In this document: in pieces, positions 51,846 to 60,060 of the stretch
How the letters are laid out: each line of letters begins with the position of its first letter
How positions within the stretch are numbered: position 1 is the stretch's first letter
NCBI GenBank assembly: GCA_023387335.1
Contig: JAEWIF010000073.1
Coordinates: 29,981 to 93,980 of the forward strand
Length of the DNA: 64,000 nucleotides
Direction: 5' to 3'
DNA from: Pseudomonadota bacterium
GTDB taxonomy: Bacteria; Pseudomonadota; Gammaproteobacteria; Burkholderiales; Burkholderiaceae_C
Made by a program: the position numbers and the translations under genes
The notes under the pieces: generated by a model
Told to the model about the DNA's origin: nothing
Databases searched by the model: none
Seen by the model: only the letters and a program-made list of their open reading frames with translations

Positions 51846-52697
51846 GTGCCGACCTTGAATGCCGACCTCCACTGCCACTCCGTGGTTTCTGACGGCACCC
51901 TGACGCCCGAGGCCCTGGCGGCCCGCGCGAAGGCCAACGGGGTCGAGCTGTGGGCCCTGACCGACCACGACGAGATCGGCGGCCAGCACCGCGCCGCCGC
52001 GGCGGCCCGCGAGAACGGCCTGCAGTACCTCACCGGCACCGAAATCTCCGTCACCTTCGCGGGTGAGACCGTGCACATCGTCGGCCTGGGCTTCGACGCC
52101 GACGATCCCCGCATGCACCAGGGTCTGGTCGCCACGCGCGGCGGCCGCGGCGCGCGCGCCCGCGAGATGTCCGAGCAGCTGGCGCGGGTGGGCATCCACG
52201 GCGCCTACGAGGGCGCGCTCAAGTACGTGGGCAATCCCGAGCTGATCTCGCGCACGCACTTCGCCCGTTTCCTGGTCGAGGCCGGCGCCTGCAAGGACAC
52301 CTCCGAGGTGTTCCGCCGCTACCTCACCGAGGGCAAGCCCGGCTTCGTGCCGCACCGCTGGGCCGGCCTGAGGGACGCGGTGCAGTGGATCACCCAGTCC
52401 GGCGGCGTGGCCGTCATCGCGCATCCGGCGCGCTACCGCTTCAACGCCACCGAGGAATACGCGCTGTTCACCGAGTTCAAGGCCCACGGCGGCCGCGGCG
52501 TGGAGGTGGTCACCGGCAGCCACACGGCCGCCGAGGCCGTGCGCTATGCCGAGACGGCGCGCGAGTTCGGCCTGGCCGCCTCGCGCGGCAGCGACTTCCA
52601 CAGCCCGGACGAGAGCCACACCGACCTGGGACGACTGCCGCCGCTGCCGGCCGACCTCACCCCCGTGTGGCAGCTGCTCGCGGATCGCATCCGGTGA
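51846..52697 (+). CDS. rnm: PHP-domain 5'-3' exoribonuclease / nucleoside 3',5'-bisphosphate phosphatase (RNase AM)
   Basis: The 283-residue protein is a PHP phosphoesterase like E. coli YciV/TrpH (Rnm), which trims 5' ends of 5S and other RNAs and hydrolyses 3',5'-bisphosphonucleotides. Metal-binding motifs are ADLHCHSVVSDG, LTDHDEIGG, GTEISVTF, VIAHPARYRF and SRGSDFHSPDE. The start is GTG at 51846. Its end overlaps the DMT exporter by four bases (GTGA), and yciO follows, as in the E. coli yciV-yciO order. Confidence 0.9.
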   Translation: MPTLNADLHCHSVVSDGTLTPEALAARAKANGVELWALTDHDEIGGQHRAAAAARENGLQYLTGTEISVTFAGETVHIVGLGFDADDPRMHQGLVATRGGRGARAREMSEQLARVGIHGAYEGALKYVGNPELISRTHFARFLVEAGACKDTSEVFRRYLTEGKPGFVPHRWAGLRDAVQWITQSGGVAVIAHPARYRFNATEEYALFTEFKAHGGRGVEVVTGSHTAAEAVRYAETAREFGLAASRGSDFHSPDESHTDLGRLPPLPADLTPVWQLLADRIR

Positions 52698-53614
52698 CCG
52701 GCCCGGCGCCGTCAAGGCCGGCCGGGTCCCGCACCGAGCTGGCCGGCATCGCCCTGGTGCTCGCCGCCTGCGCCTGCTTCGCGGCGCTGGACACCACCAC
52801 CAAGGTCGTGAGCTCGGTCGTCCCGGTGCTGATGGCGCTCTGGGTGCGCTACGCGTTCCAGGCCGTCGCCACCACCGCCATCGTGCTGCCCTGGCGCGGC
52901 TGGGGCGTGCTGCGCACCCGCCACCTGGCCTTCCAGTGCCTGCGCGGCGTGCTGCTGCTGACCAGCAGCATGCTGTCGTTCCTGAGCCTGCGATACCTGC
53001 CGGTGGGCGAGTTCACGGCGATCGTGATGATGTCGCCGCTGGCCGTCACGCTGCTGGCCGCCACCGTGCTCAAGGAGAAGGTGTCGGCGCTGCGCTGGAC
53101 GCTGGTGGCCGGCGGCTTCGCGGGCACGGTGGTGATCATCCGGCCGGGCGGCGACAGCTTCAGCTGGGCCATGCTGCTGCCGCTCGGACTGGTGGCCAGC
53201 AACGCCTGGTTCCAGGTGCTGACCAGCCGCATGGCCCGCACCGAGGACCCGATGACCATGCACCTGTACACCGGCTGGGTGGGCACGCTGCTCGCCTCGC
53301 TGGCGCTGCCCTTCGTCTGGACGCAGGTGTCCAATCCCTGGCTGTGGGCCGGGATGGCCTTCATGGGCCTCATGGGCACCGTCGGGCATTTCATGTTGAT
53401 CCTCGCCTACCGCAACGCGCCGGCCTCCACGCTGACGCCCTACCTCTACTCGCAGATCGCGTTCGCGATGGTGGGCGGCTGGCTGGTGTTCGAGCACCTG
53501 CCCGACGGCTGGTCGCTGGTCGGCATGGCGCTGATCGCCGCCTGCGGCGCGCTGGGCGCCTGGCTGACGGTGCGCGAATCGCGCGTGCCCACGCTGCGGG
53601 AAGCCAAGGCCTGA
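52694..53614 (+). CDS. DMT superfamily (EamA) transporter
   Basis: The 306-residue protein has ten hydrophobic spans in two EamA halves (GIALVLAACACFAALDTTTK; second half beginning around FSWAMLLPLGLVASNAWF). It is typical of drug/metabolite exporters of amino acids or related compounds. The GTG at 52694 is favoured because it lies in the GTGA overlap with rnm; the frame remains open upstream but only as a shadow of rnm. The substrate is not predictable. Confidence 0.9.
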   Translation: MTGPAPSRPAGSRTELAGIALVLAACACFAALDTTTKVVSSVVPVLMALWVRYAFQAVATTAIVLPWRGWGVLRTRHLAFQCLRGVLLLTSSMLSFLSLRYLPVGEFTAIVMMSPLAVTLLAATVLKEKVSALRWTLVAGGFAGTVVIIRPGGDSFSWAMLLPLGLVASNAWFQVLTSRMARTEDPMTMHLYTGWVGTLLASLALPFVWTQVSNPWLWAGMAFMGLMGTVGHFMLILAYRNAPASTLTPYLYSQIAFAMVGGWLVFEHLPDGWSLVGMALIAACGALGAWLTVRESRVPTLREAKA

Positions 53615-53618
53615 AGCG

Positions 53619-54254
53619 ATGGCCCAGTACTTCGAACTCCATCCCGAGAACCCGCAGGTGCGGCTGCTCAAGCAGGCCGCGGCGCTGCTGCGCGAGGGCG
53701 GCGTGCTGGCCGTGCCCACCGACTCCAGCTACGCGCTGGCCTGCCACCTGGACGACAAGGCCGCGGCCGACCGGCTGCGCCAGCTGCGCGGCGTGGACGA
53801 CCGGCACCACCTCACCATCCTCTGCCGCGACCTGTCGGAGCTGTCCAACTACGCGCGGGTCGACAACCGCCAGTACCGCCTGCTCAAGCAGGCCACGCCC
53901 GGGCCCTACACCTTCATCCTCGAGGCCACGCGCGAGGTGCCGCGTCGCGTGAGCCATCCGCAGCGCAAGACGATCGGCCTGCGCGTGCCCGACCACCACG
54001 TGCTGCGCCAGCTGCTGGACGCGCATGCCGAGCCGCTGCTGGCCACCACGCTGATCCCGCCCCACGAGACCGAGCCGCTGAACGATGCGCAGGAGATCCG
54101 CCGCCGCCTGCAATCGCAGCTGGCGGGCGTGGTCGATGCCGGCCCCTGCCCGCAGGAGCCGACCACGGTGGTCGACATGACCGCCATGGGCACGGGCGGC
54201 GATCCGGTGATCACGCGCCAGGGGCGCGGCGACGCCGAGCGCCTGGGCCTTTGA
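53619..54254 (+). CDS. yciO: Sua5/YciO/YrdC family protein (YciO-type)
   Basis: The 211-residue protein has the YrdC fold: GGVLAVPTDSSYALACHL, KQATPGPYTFILEAT, RKTIGLRVPDH and a C-terminal VDMTAMG region. YrdC/Sua5 members make threonylcarbamoyl-AMP for tRNA t6A; YciO is the paralogous branch whose role is less clear. The lack of a C-terminal Sua5 domain and the position next to rnm, as in E. coli, support YciO over TsaC. It starts five bases after the DMT exporter. Confidence 0.9.
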   Translation: MAQYFELHPENPQVRLLKQAAALLREGGVLAVPTDSSYALACHLDDKAAADRLRQLRGVDDRHHLTILCRDLSELSNYARVDNRQYRLLKQATPGPYTFILEATREVPRRVSHPQRKTIGLRVPDHHVLRQLLDAHAEPLLATTLIPPHETEPLNDAQEIRRRLQSQLAGVVDAGPCPQEPTTVVDMTAMGTGGDPVITRQGRGDAERLGL

Positions 54255-54282
54255 AGAGCCTCTGAGACAATTCCCGCTGCCC

Positions 54283-54945
54283 ATGGAAAACATCATCCAG
54301 ACGGTCCTCATCTACGCGTTGCCCGTCCTCTTCGCCATCACCATCCACGAGGCGGCGCACGGCTACGTGGCGCGCCACTTCGGCGACAACACGGCCTACA
54401 TGCTGGGGCGCGTGACGCTCAACCCGATCAAGCACATCGACCCGATCGGCACCATCGCGATGCCGCTGCTGCTGTACTTCGCGACCTCGGGCGCCTTCCT
54501 CTTCGGCTACGCCAAACCGGTGCCGGTGAACTTCGGGCACCTGCGCCATCCGCGCGTGCACTCGATCTGGGTGGCGCTGGCGGGGCCGGCCTCCAACTTC
54601 CTCCAGGCCATCCTGTGGGCCGTCCTCTTCACCGTGCTGGTGGCCTTCGACGTGCAGGAGCGCTTCTTCCTCGAGATGGCCAAGGCCGGCGTGCTGGTCA
54701 ACCTGGTGATGTGGGCCTTCAACCTGTTCCCGCTGCCGCCGCTGGACGGCGGCCGCATCCTCACCAGCCTGCTGCCGCCGCGCCTGGCGTACTCGTTCAG
54801 CCGCATCGAGCCGTTCGGCTTCTTCATCGTGCTGGCCCTGGTGGTCGCCGGCATCGTGGGCTCGGTCTGGCTGCGCCCGCTGATCTCGTTCGGCTACTCG
54901 GTGCTCGGCGTGCTGCTGGTGCCGCTGAACGCGCTGCTCTCCTGA
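54283..54945 (+). CDS. Site-2 protease family (M50) membrane metalloprotease
   Basis: The 220-residue protein has about six membrane spans. The zinc motif is HEAAH in ITIHEAAHGYVARHFGD, with the second part of the site in FPLPPLDGGRIL. Members of this short M50 branch cleave transmembrane substrates in regulated proteolysis, though most are uncharacterised. It has no PDZ domain, unlike RseP. It lies between yciO and trpS on the same strand. Confidence 0.92.
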   Translation: MENIIQTVLIYALPVLFAITIHEAAHGYVARHFGDNTAYMLGRVTLNPIKHIDPIGTIAMPLLLYFATSGAFLFGYAKPVPVNFGHLRHPRVHSIWVALAGPASNFLQAILWAVLFTVLVAFDVQERFFLEMAKAGVLVNLVMWAFNLFPLPPLDGGRILTSLLPPRLAYSFSRIEPFGFFIVLALVVAGIVGSVWLRPLISFGYSVLGVLLVPLNALLS

Positions 54946-54961
54946 CCCCGCCCGCTTCTTC

Positions 54962-56251
54962 ATGAACGCTCCCGTCGTCCGCTACCTCACCGGCATCACC
55001 ACCACCGGCACGCCGCACCTCGGCAACTACGTGGGCGCGATCCGGCCCACCGTGCAGGCCAGCCGCCGGCCCGGCACCCAGAACTTCTACTTCCTGGCCG
55101 ACTACCACGCGCTGATCAAGTGCGACGAGCCGGCTCGCATCCAGCGGTCCACGCTGGAGATCGCCGCCTGCTGGCTGGCCGCGGGGCTGGACCCGGAACA
55201 CGTGTACTTCTATCGGCAGTCCGACATCCCCGAGATCCCGGAGCTGACCTGGTTCCTCACCTGCGTGACGGGCAAGGGCCTGCTGAACCGCGCCCATGCC
55301 TACAAGGCGCAGGTGGACAAGAACGCCGCCGCGGGCCAGGACCCCGACACCGACGTCACCGCGGGCCTGTTCATGTACCCGGTGCTGATGGCCGCGGACA
55401 TCGTGCTGTTCAACGCGCACAAGGTGCCGGTGGGCCGCGACCAGGTGCAGCACCTGGAGATGGCGCGCGACATGGCGTCCAGCTTCAACCACCTGTACGG
55501 CGAGCACTTCACCCTGCCCGAGGCGCAGGTCGACGAAGCCGTGGCCACCCTGCCCGGCCTGGACGGCCGCAAGATGAGCAAGAGCTACGACAACACGATC
55601 GCCTTGTTCGGCCCGCGCGAGCAGATGCGAAAGCAGATCTTCTCCATCGTCACCGACTCGCGCGCGCCCGGCGAGCCCAAGGACACGGAAGGCTCGGCGC
55701 TGTTCCAGATCTACCAGGCCTTCGCCGATGAAGCCGAGACCGCGGCGCTGCGCAAGGCCTACGCCGAAGGCATCGCCTGGGCCGACGCCAAGCAGCTGCT
55801 GTTCGACCGCATCGACCGCGAGATCGCGCCGATGCGCCGGCGCTACGACGAGCTGGTGCGCGACCCGGCGCAGATCGAGCGCATCCTCAGGCTGGGCGCC
55901 GACAAGGCGCGCGCCATCGCCACGCCGTTCCTCGGCCGCCTGCGCCACGCCGTCGGCCTTCGCAACCTGGCCGACCAGCCGCAGGCGGCGGCCAAGTCGA
56001 AGTCGAAAGCCGCCCTGCCCTCGTTCAAGCAGTACCGCGAGAGCGACGGCCGCCACTACTTCAAGTTCGTCGACGCCGGCGGCACGCTGCTGCTGCAAAG
56101 CGTGGGCTTCGAGTCCCCGCAGGAGGCCGGCCGGGCCGTGGCCCGCCTCAAGCAGGAGGGCTTCGCCGCCGCCGAAGGCTCGGCCCAGCCGGCCGGCGGC
56201 GTCAGCGAGGACCAGGTGCGCGCCGCGCTGGCCCAGCTGGCCGCGAGCTGA
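54962..56251 (+). CDS. trpS: Tryptophan--tRNA ligase with C-terminal extension
   Basis: The 429-residue class I synthetase charges tRNA-Trp. The HIGH-type motif is TTGTPHLGNYVGAI and KMSKS is exact in GRKMSKSYDN. ADIVLFNAHKVPVGRDQVQH is a TrpRS hallmark. It is about 90 residues longer than E. coli TrpS (334). The extra C-terminus (DGRHYFKFVDAGGTLLLQS, then FESPQEAGRAVARLK) resembles a DUF1508/YegP-like unit. The core is intact, so activity is expected; the role of the extension is unknown. Confidence 0.95.
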   Translation: MNAPVVRYLTGITTTGTPHLGNYVGAIRPTVQASRRPGTQNFYFLADYHALIKCDEPARIQRSTLEIAACWLAAGLDPEHVYFYRQSDIPEIPELTWFLTCVTGKGLLNRAHAYKAQVDKNAAAGQDPDTDVTAGLFMYPVLMAADIVLFNAHKVPVGRDQVQHLEMARDMASSFNHLYGEHFTLPEAQVDEAVATLPGLDGRKMSKSYDNTIALFGPREQMRKQIFSIVTDSRAPGEPKDTEGSALFQIYQAFADEAETAALRKAYAEGIAWADAKQLLFDRIDREIAPMRRRYDELVRDPAQIERILRLGADKARAIATPFLGRLRHAVGLRNLADQPQAAAKSKSKAALPSFKQYRESDGRHYFKFVDAGGTLLLQSVGFESPQEAGRAVARLKQEGFAAAEGSAQPAGGVSEDQVRAALAQLAAS

Positions 56252-56252
56252 G

Positions 56253-56264
56253 TTGGCATGCCAA
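56253..56264. promoter_or_regulatory. Perfect palindrome upstream of a response regulator gene
   Basis: TTGGCATGCCAA is a perfect 12-base palindrome, two bases after the trpS stop codon and 22 bases before the response regulator start. It could be an operator or autoregulatory site. It resembles a -24 box (TTGGCAT) but no matching -12 element is present. Confidence 0.35.
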
Positions 56265-56286
56265 TGACGGTATCCTTGCGAGTCAA

Positions 56287-56901
56287 ATGAAGCCGAACCC
56301 CAATCCCGCGACCCTGTACGTGATCGACGACCATCCGCTGATGCGCGAGGCGGTGGTGATGCTGCTGCGCCGCATCCGGCCGGGCGCGCACGTGATCGAG
56401 CTCGATCGCATCGGCGGCATGGAGGCGGCGGTCAAGCAGCACGGCTTCCCCGACCTGATCTGCCTGGACCTCAAGCTGCCCGACACCACCGGCACCTCGG
56501 GCGTGCACGAGATGAAGAACCGCTTCCCGCAGGCGCCGCTGGCCGTGCTGTCGGCCTCGCCGGCCGCCGACGCGGAAGAGGCCTGCATCGAGGCGGGCGC
56601 CGACATCTACATCGAGAAGTCGTCCGGCGCGCAGGAGATCGGCAATGCGCTGCGCGCCCTGCTCAACACCGACGGCAGCTTCGAGGAACTGGCGCCCACC
56701 GACAACAAGCTGTCCAAGCGCCAGAAGCAGCTGATCGTGATGCTCGACCGCGGCCTGTCCAACCGCGAGATCGCCGACGAGCTGGGCATCAGCGAGCACA
56801 CGGTCAAGGTTCACCTGTGGCGGCTGTTCCGCCGCCTGGGCGTCAAGAGCCGCACCCAGACCATCCACTACGCGCGCACGCACGGCCTGCTCAGTCACTG
56901 A
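56287..56901 (+). CDS. NarL/LuxR-type response regulator
   Basis: The 204-residue protein has a receiver domain (YVIDDHPLMREAV; phosphoacceptor Asp61 in LICLDLKLPDTTG; Lys in YIEKSSG) and a LuxR-type helix-turn-helix (LSKRQKQLIVMLDRGLSNRE to HTVKVHLWRLFRRLGVKSR). It converges with a histidine kinase gene, overlapping by seven bases, and the two probably form a pair despite opposite strands. Targets are unknown. Confidence 0.92.
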   Translation: MKPNPNPATLYVIDDHPLMREAVVMLLRRIRPGAHVIELDRIGGMEAAVKQHGFPDLICLDLKLPDTTGTSGVHEMKNRFPQAPLAVLSASPAADAEEACIEAGADIYIEKSSGAQEIGNALRALLNTDGSFEELAPTDNKLSKRQKQLIVMLDRGLSNREIADELGISEHTVKVHLWRLFRRLGVKSRTQTIHYARTHGLLSH

Positions 56902-58349
56902 GCGTTGGCGGGGCGGGGCTGCTGGCCCTCCATGGGGTCCGGCGTGGCCTTGATGTCGATGGTGGAAGCCGCGGCCCGCTCGGCGGCCGCGCGCGATTCG
57001 GTGGGATAGACCAGCAGCCGGAACACGGTGCCGCGCCCCGGCTTGGACTGCAGCTGCAGCGGGTGGCCCAGGATGTTGCACAGGCGCCCCACGATGTACA
57101 GCCCCAGCCCGAAGCCCTCCTCCGTGCCGGCGTGGCTGGGCACCTTGTAGAACTCCCGGAAGATCTCGCGCTGGTTGGCCGGATCGATGCCCACGCCGGT
57201 GTCCCAGATCTCGATGCGCGGTCCCCTGCTGCCGGCGCGCGCCGCCACCAGCACGCCGCCGCGGTCGGTGTACTTCACCGCGTTGGAGATCAGGTTGCCC
57301 ACGATGCGCTGCAGCAGGATGGGATCGGACGTCACCGTGCCGGGCACCGTGTGCACGCGGAACTTCAGGCCCTTGGCCTGGGCCAGCGGGCGGTACTGCA
57401 GCTCCAGGTCCCGCAGCAGCTTGTCCAGCCGCAGCTCCTCGATCTTCAGCCTGATCTTCCCGGAGTCCAGCCGCACCAGGTCGAAGAGCGAGTCGAACAG
57501 CCGGTTCACCGCCTTCGTCGATTCCACGATCTTGGGCGCGATGTCGTGCACCAGCTCCGGCTCGCTGCCCAGCCAGTCGGCGTAGAGGCCGAGCGCGTGC
57601 ACCGGCTGGCGGATGTCGTGCGCCGCGCTGGCCAGGAAGCGGTTCTTGATCTCCACCGCGTCCAGCGCCGCCTGGGTCTGGCGGGTGAGCGATTCGATCA
57701 GCTGCTCGTTGCTGTACTGCAGCTCGAAGTTCTTGCGGTGCGTCTCGTGCAGCCGCAGGCCGGCCTGCCGCAGCACCTGCCAGAACACCACCAGCAGCAG
57801 CACCATCCACCAGTGGTAGGCCGGCCCGCGCCAGCCCAGGTCCACGCCCATGCGCCAGCCCATCACCGCCAGCACCGTGATCGCCAGCGTGTCCAGGTAG
57901 CGCCGCATCGTGGGCAGGTGGCTGGAGAGGCTGTTGATCGAGAACATCGCCAGCCCGGCGAGGATCAGCCAGCAGACGAACTGGTCGGCCAGCGGCGTGC
58001 GGTCGAAGAACAGCGCGGCGGTCAGGCCCCAGCAGGCCGCGCTGAGGGGCCAGATGAAGGCGTGCCGCCGCAGGAAGGCCAGGTGCTCCGCGGCGCCGGC
58101 CTCGGCCACCTCGTGCTCGTAGCGGCGGATCACGCGGAAGCGCTGCGCCGCAACGACGGCGGTGGCGATCGCCCAGGCGGCCTGCGCCAGGGGCGGCGCG
58201 TCGGCCCACAGCACGCCCAGGAAAGCCGGGATCAGCACCAGCCCCAGGAACTGCGTGTTGCGCTGGATGCGCATCAGGCTGCGCACCAGCTCGCCCTGCA
58301 CCCACTGGGCGCCGGCGGGCTCGATGGGCGTCTGCGGGTCGGGCTTCAC
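56895..58349 (-). CDS. Membrane sensor histidine kinase
   Basis: The 484-residue kinase has about five or six N-terminal membrane spans (IWPLSAACWGLTAALFF; FVCWLILAGLAMFSINSL; WMVLLLVVFWQVLRQ). A cytoplasmic helix is followed by the DHp domain with His in SAAHDIRQPVHALGLYADW and an ATPase domain (ISNAVKYT, WDTGVGIDP, GFGLGLYIVGRLCN). The start is GTG. The integral membrane sensor with short loops suggests detection of a membrane-borne signal. Its tail overlaps the convergent response regulator, its likely partner. Confidence 0.92.
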   Translation of the reverse strand: MKPDPQTPIEPAGAQWVQGELVRSLMRIQRNTQFLGLVLIPAFLGVLWADAPPLAQAAWAIATAVVAAQRFRVIRRYEHEVAEAGAAEHLAFLRRHAFIWPLSAACWGLTAALFFDRTPLADQFVCWLILAGLAMFSINSLSSHLPTMRRYLDTLAITVLAVMGWRMGVDLGWRGPAYHWWMVLLLVVFWQVLRQAGLRLHETHRKNFELQYSNEQLIESLTRQTQAALDAVEIKNRFLASAAHDIRQPVHALGLYADWLGSEPELVHDIAPKIVESTKAVNRLFDSLFDLVRLDSGKIRLKIEELRLDKLLRDLELQYRPLAQAKGLKFRVHTVPGTVTSDPILLQRIVGNLISNAVKYTDRGGVLVAARAGSRGPRIEIWDTGVGIDPANQREIFREFYKVPSHAGTEEGFGLGLYIVGRLCNILGHPLQLQSKPGRGTVFRLLVYPTESRAAAERAAASTIDIKATPDPMEGQQPRPANAQ

Positions 58350-58380
58350 GCCCGCATTGTCAGGCCTGCGCCTGCCCCTT

Positions 58381-59772
58381 TCAGGCGGCCGTGGCCGTCC
58401 GCCGACGCTCCGCCGGCTCGATCTTCATCTGCTGCCGGTACTTGGTGACCGTGCGGCGCGCCACCTTCAGCCCCTGGAAGGCGAGCTGGCGCGCGATCTC
58501 CACGTCGGACAGCGGCTGCGCGCGCGTTTCCCCCGAGATCATTTCCTGGATCAGGCCCCGGATCGCCGTGGGCGAGGCCTCGCCGCCGCTGGCCGTGGCC
58601 AGGCCGCGCGAGAAGAAGTACTTCAGCTCGTACACGCCGACGGGCGTGGCCATGAACTTGTTGTTGGTGACGCGCGAGACGGTGGACTCGTGCACGCCGA
58701 CCTCCTGCGCGATCTCGCGCAGCGCCAGCGGCTTCATCGCCATCGCGCCGTACGCGAGGAACCGGTGCTGCCGCTTGAGGATCGCCTGCGCGACGGCCAG
58801 GATGGTGGAGAAGCGCTGCTCCACGTTGCGCACGGTCCAGCGCGCCTCCTGCAGCGAGGCGCCCAGTTCGCCGTGCTCGGCACCGCGATGCCGGCGGAAC
58901 ATCTCGGCGTAGCTGCGGTTGAGCCGCACGCGCGGCACCACGGCCTCGTTGAGCATCGCCGTCCACTGGCCTCGCACCTTGCGCACGATGACGTCGGGCG
59001 TGACGTACTGGACCGAGGGCGCGCCGAAGCGCCAGCCGGGCCGCGGGTCGAGCCGGCGGATCGCGGCGCAGGCCGATTCCGCGTCGGCCAGCGGCACCGC
59101 GAGGCGCCGCGCCACCGCGGGCATGTCGCGGCTGGCCAGGCACTGCACGCATTCGCGCAGGATGCGGCCGGCCAGGGCCCGCTTGCGCTCGTCGTCGATC
59201 GCGGGCAGTTGCAGCCGAAGGCACTCGATCACGTCGCGCGCGGCCACGCCGGCCGGCTCCAGCGCCTGCACCTGGCGCAATGCGACGGCCAGCTCGTCGG
59301 GCTCCGCCGGCGGGTCCAGCGGCACCAGCGAGCCCACTTCGGGCAGCGGCGTGCGCAGGTAGCCGTCGTCCTCGAGCGACTCGATCACGGCGGCGGCCAG
59401 CGCCCAGTCGCGCTCGGAGAGCGGCAGCAGGTTGAGCTGGCCGAGCAGGTGGTCGGCCAGCGAGGTCTGGGCGGCCAGCGTGTCGAACACGCCGTCGCCG
59501 TCGACCAGGCGCGAACGCGCGATCGGCTCGGCGCCCCAGCCCGGGCCTTCGGCGGCGAGTTCCGCCACGGGCGCGGCGTCGTCGGCCTCGGGCAGCGGGA
59601 GATCGGCCGCGGCGGCCTCGTCGGGCTCGAGGAAGGGGTTGTTGTCCAGGGCGTCGCGCACGACCTGCGAGAAGTCCTGCGAGGACATCTGCAGCAGACG
59701 CACCGCGCGCTGCAGCCGCGGCGAAAGCGTCGGGTGGATCGTCGAACTGATCTGCAGGCTCAGCGAATGCAT
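58381..59772 (-). CDS. rpoN: RNA polymerase sigma-54 factor
   Basis: The 463-residue protein has region I (LSPRLQRAVRLLQMSSQDF), an acidic region II, the core-binding region III, an HTH region (LREIAQEVGVHESTVSRVTN) and the RpoN box (ARRTVTKYRQQM). It directs RNA polymerase to -24/-12 promoters that need an NtrC-type activator. The ATG at 59772 gives the conserved start; the long upstream in-frame extension is a shadow of the divergent kinase gene. It is not next to lptB or hpf, so it may be a second rpoN copy. It lies between two kinases and near a sigma-54 activator. Confidence 0.93.
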   Translation of the reverse strand: MHSLSLQISSTIHPTLSPRLQRAVRLLQMSSQDFSQVVRDALDNNPFLEPDEAAAADLPLPEADDAAPVAELAAEGPGWGAEPIARSRLVDGDGVFDTLAAQTSLADHLLGQLNLLPLSERDWALAAAVIESLEDDGYLRTPLPEVGSLVPLDPPAEPDELAVALRQVQALEPAGVAARDVIECLRLQLPAIDDERKRALAGRILRECVQCLASRDMPAVARRLAVPLADAESACAAIRRLDPRPGWRFGAPSVQYVTPDVIVRKVRGQWTAMLNEAVVPRVRLNRSYAEMFRRHRGAEHGELGASLQEARWTVRNVEQRFSTILAVAQAILKRQHRFLAYGAMAMKPLALREIAQEVGVHESTVSRVTNNKFMATPVGVYELKYFFSRGLATASGGEASPTAIRGLIQEMISGETRAQPLSDVEIARQLAFQGLKVARRTVTKYRQQMKIEPAERRRTATAA

Positions 59773-60060
59773 CGGTACTCCATGGATGAGTCGCCGTCGG
59801 GGAAACGGACGCAGCGACACGCAAGTCACGTGCCGGTCGAGCAGGAAAGGCGCCGCAACCCCCGGCCGTCGAGCGAGAAGGGTAGGCAACGGGCAGCCCG
59901 GCCGTGTCTCGCTTTCTGTAAATGTTGCGCAGCAGTGCGCTCGGGCGGCCCGCATCCGGTAGCGTTTGCCGCAAGCCCGGCCGAAACATCTCCTGCCGGA
60001 TCGCCCCGCGGCTGGCTGAGCCGTAGTACCCTGCCCCCGCATCCGCTGACACCCCCCGCC

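Noticed and set aside
56253..56276. TTGGCAT as the -24 box of a sigma-54 promoter
   Set aside because: At the required distance there is TGAC instead of TTGC, so the invariant GC is missing; the palindrome is the better explanation.
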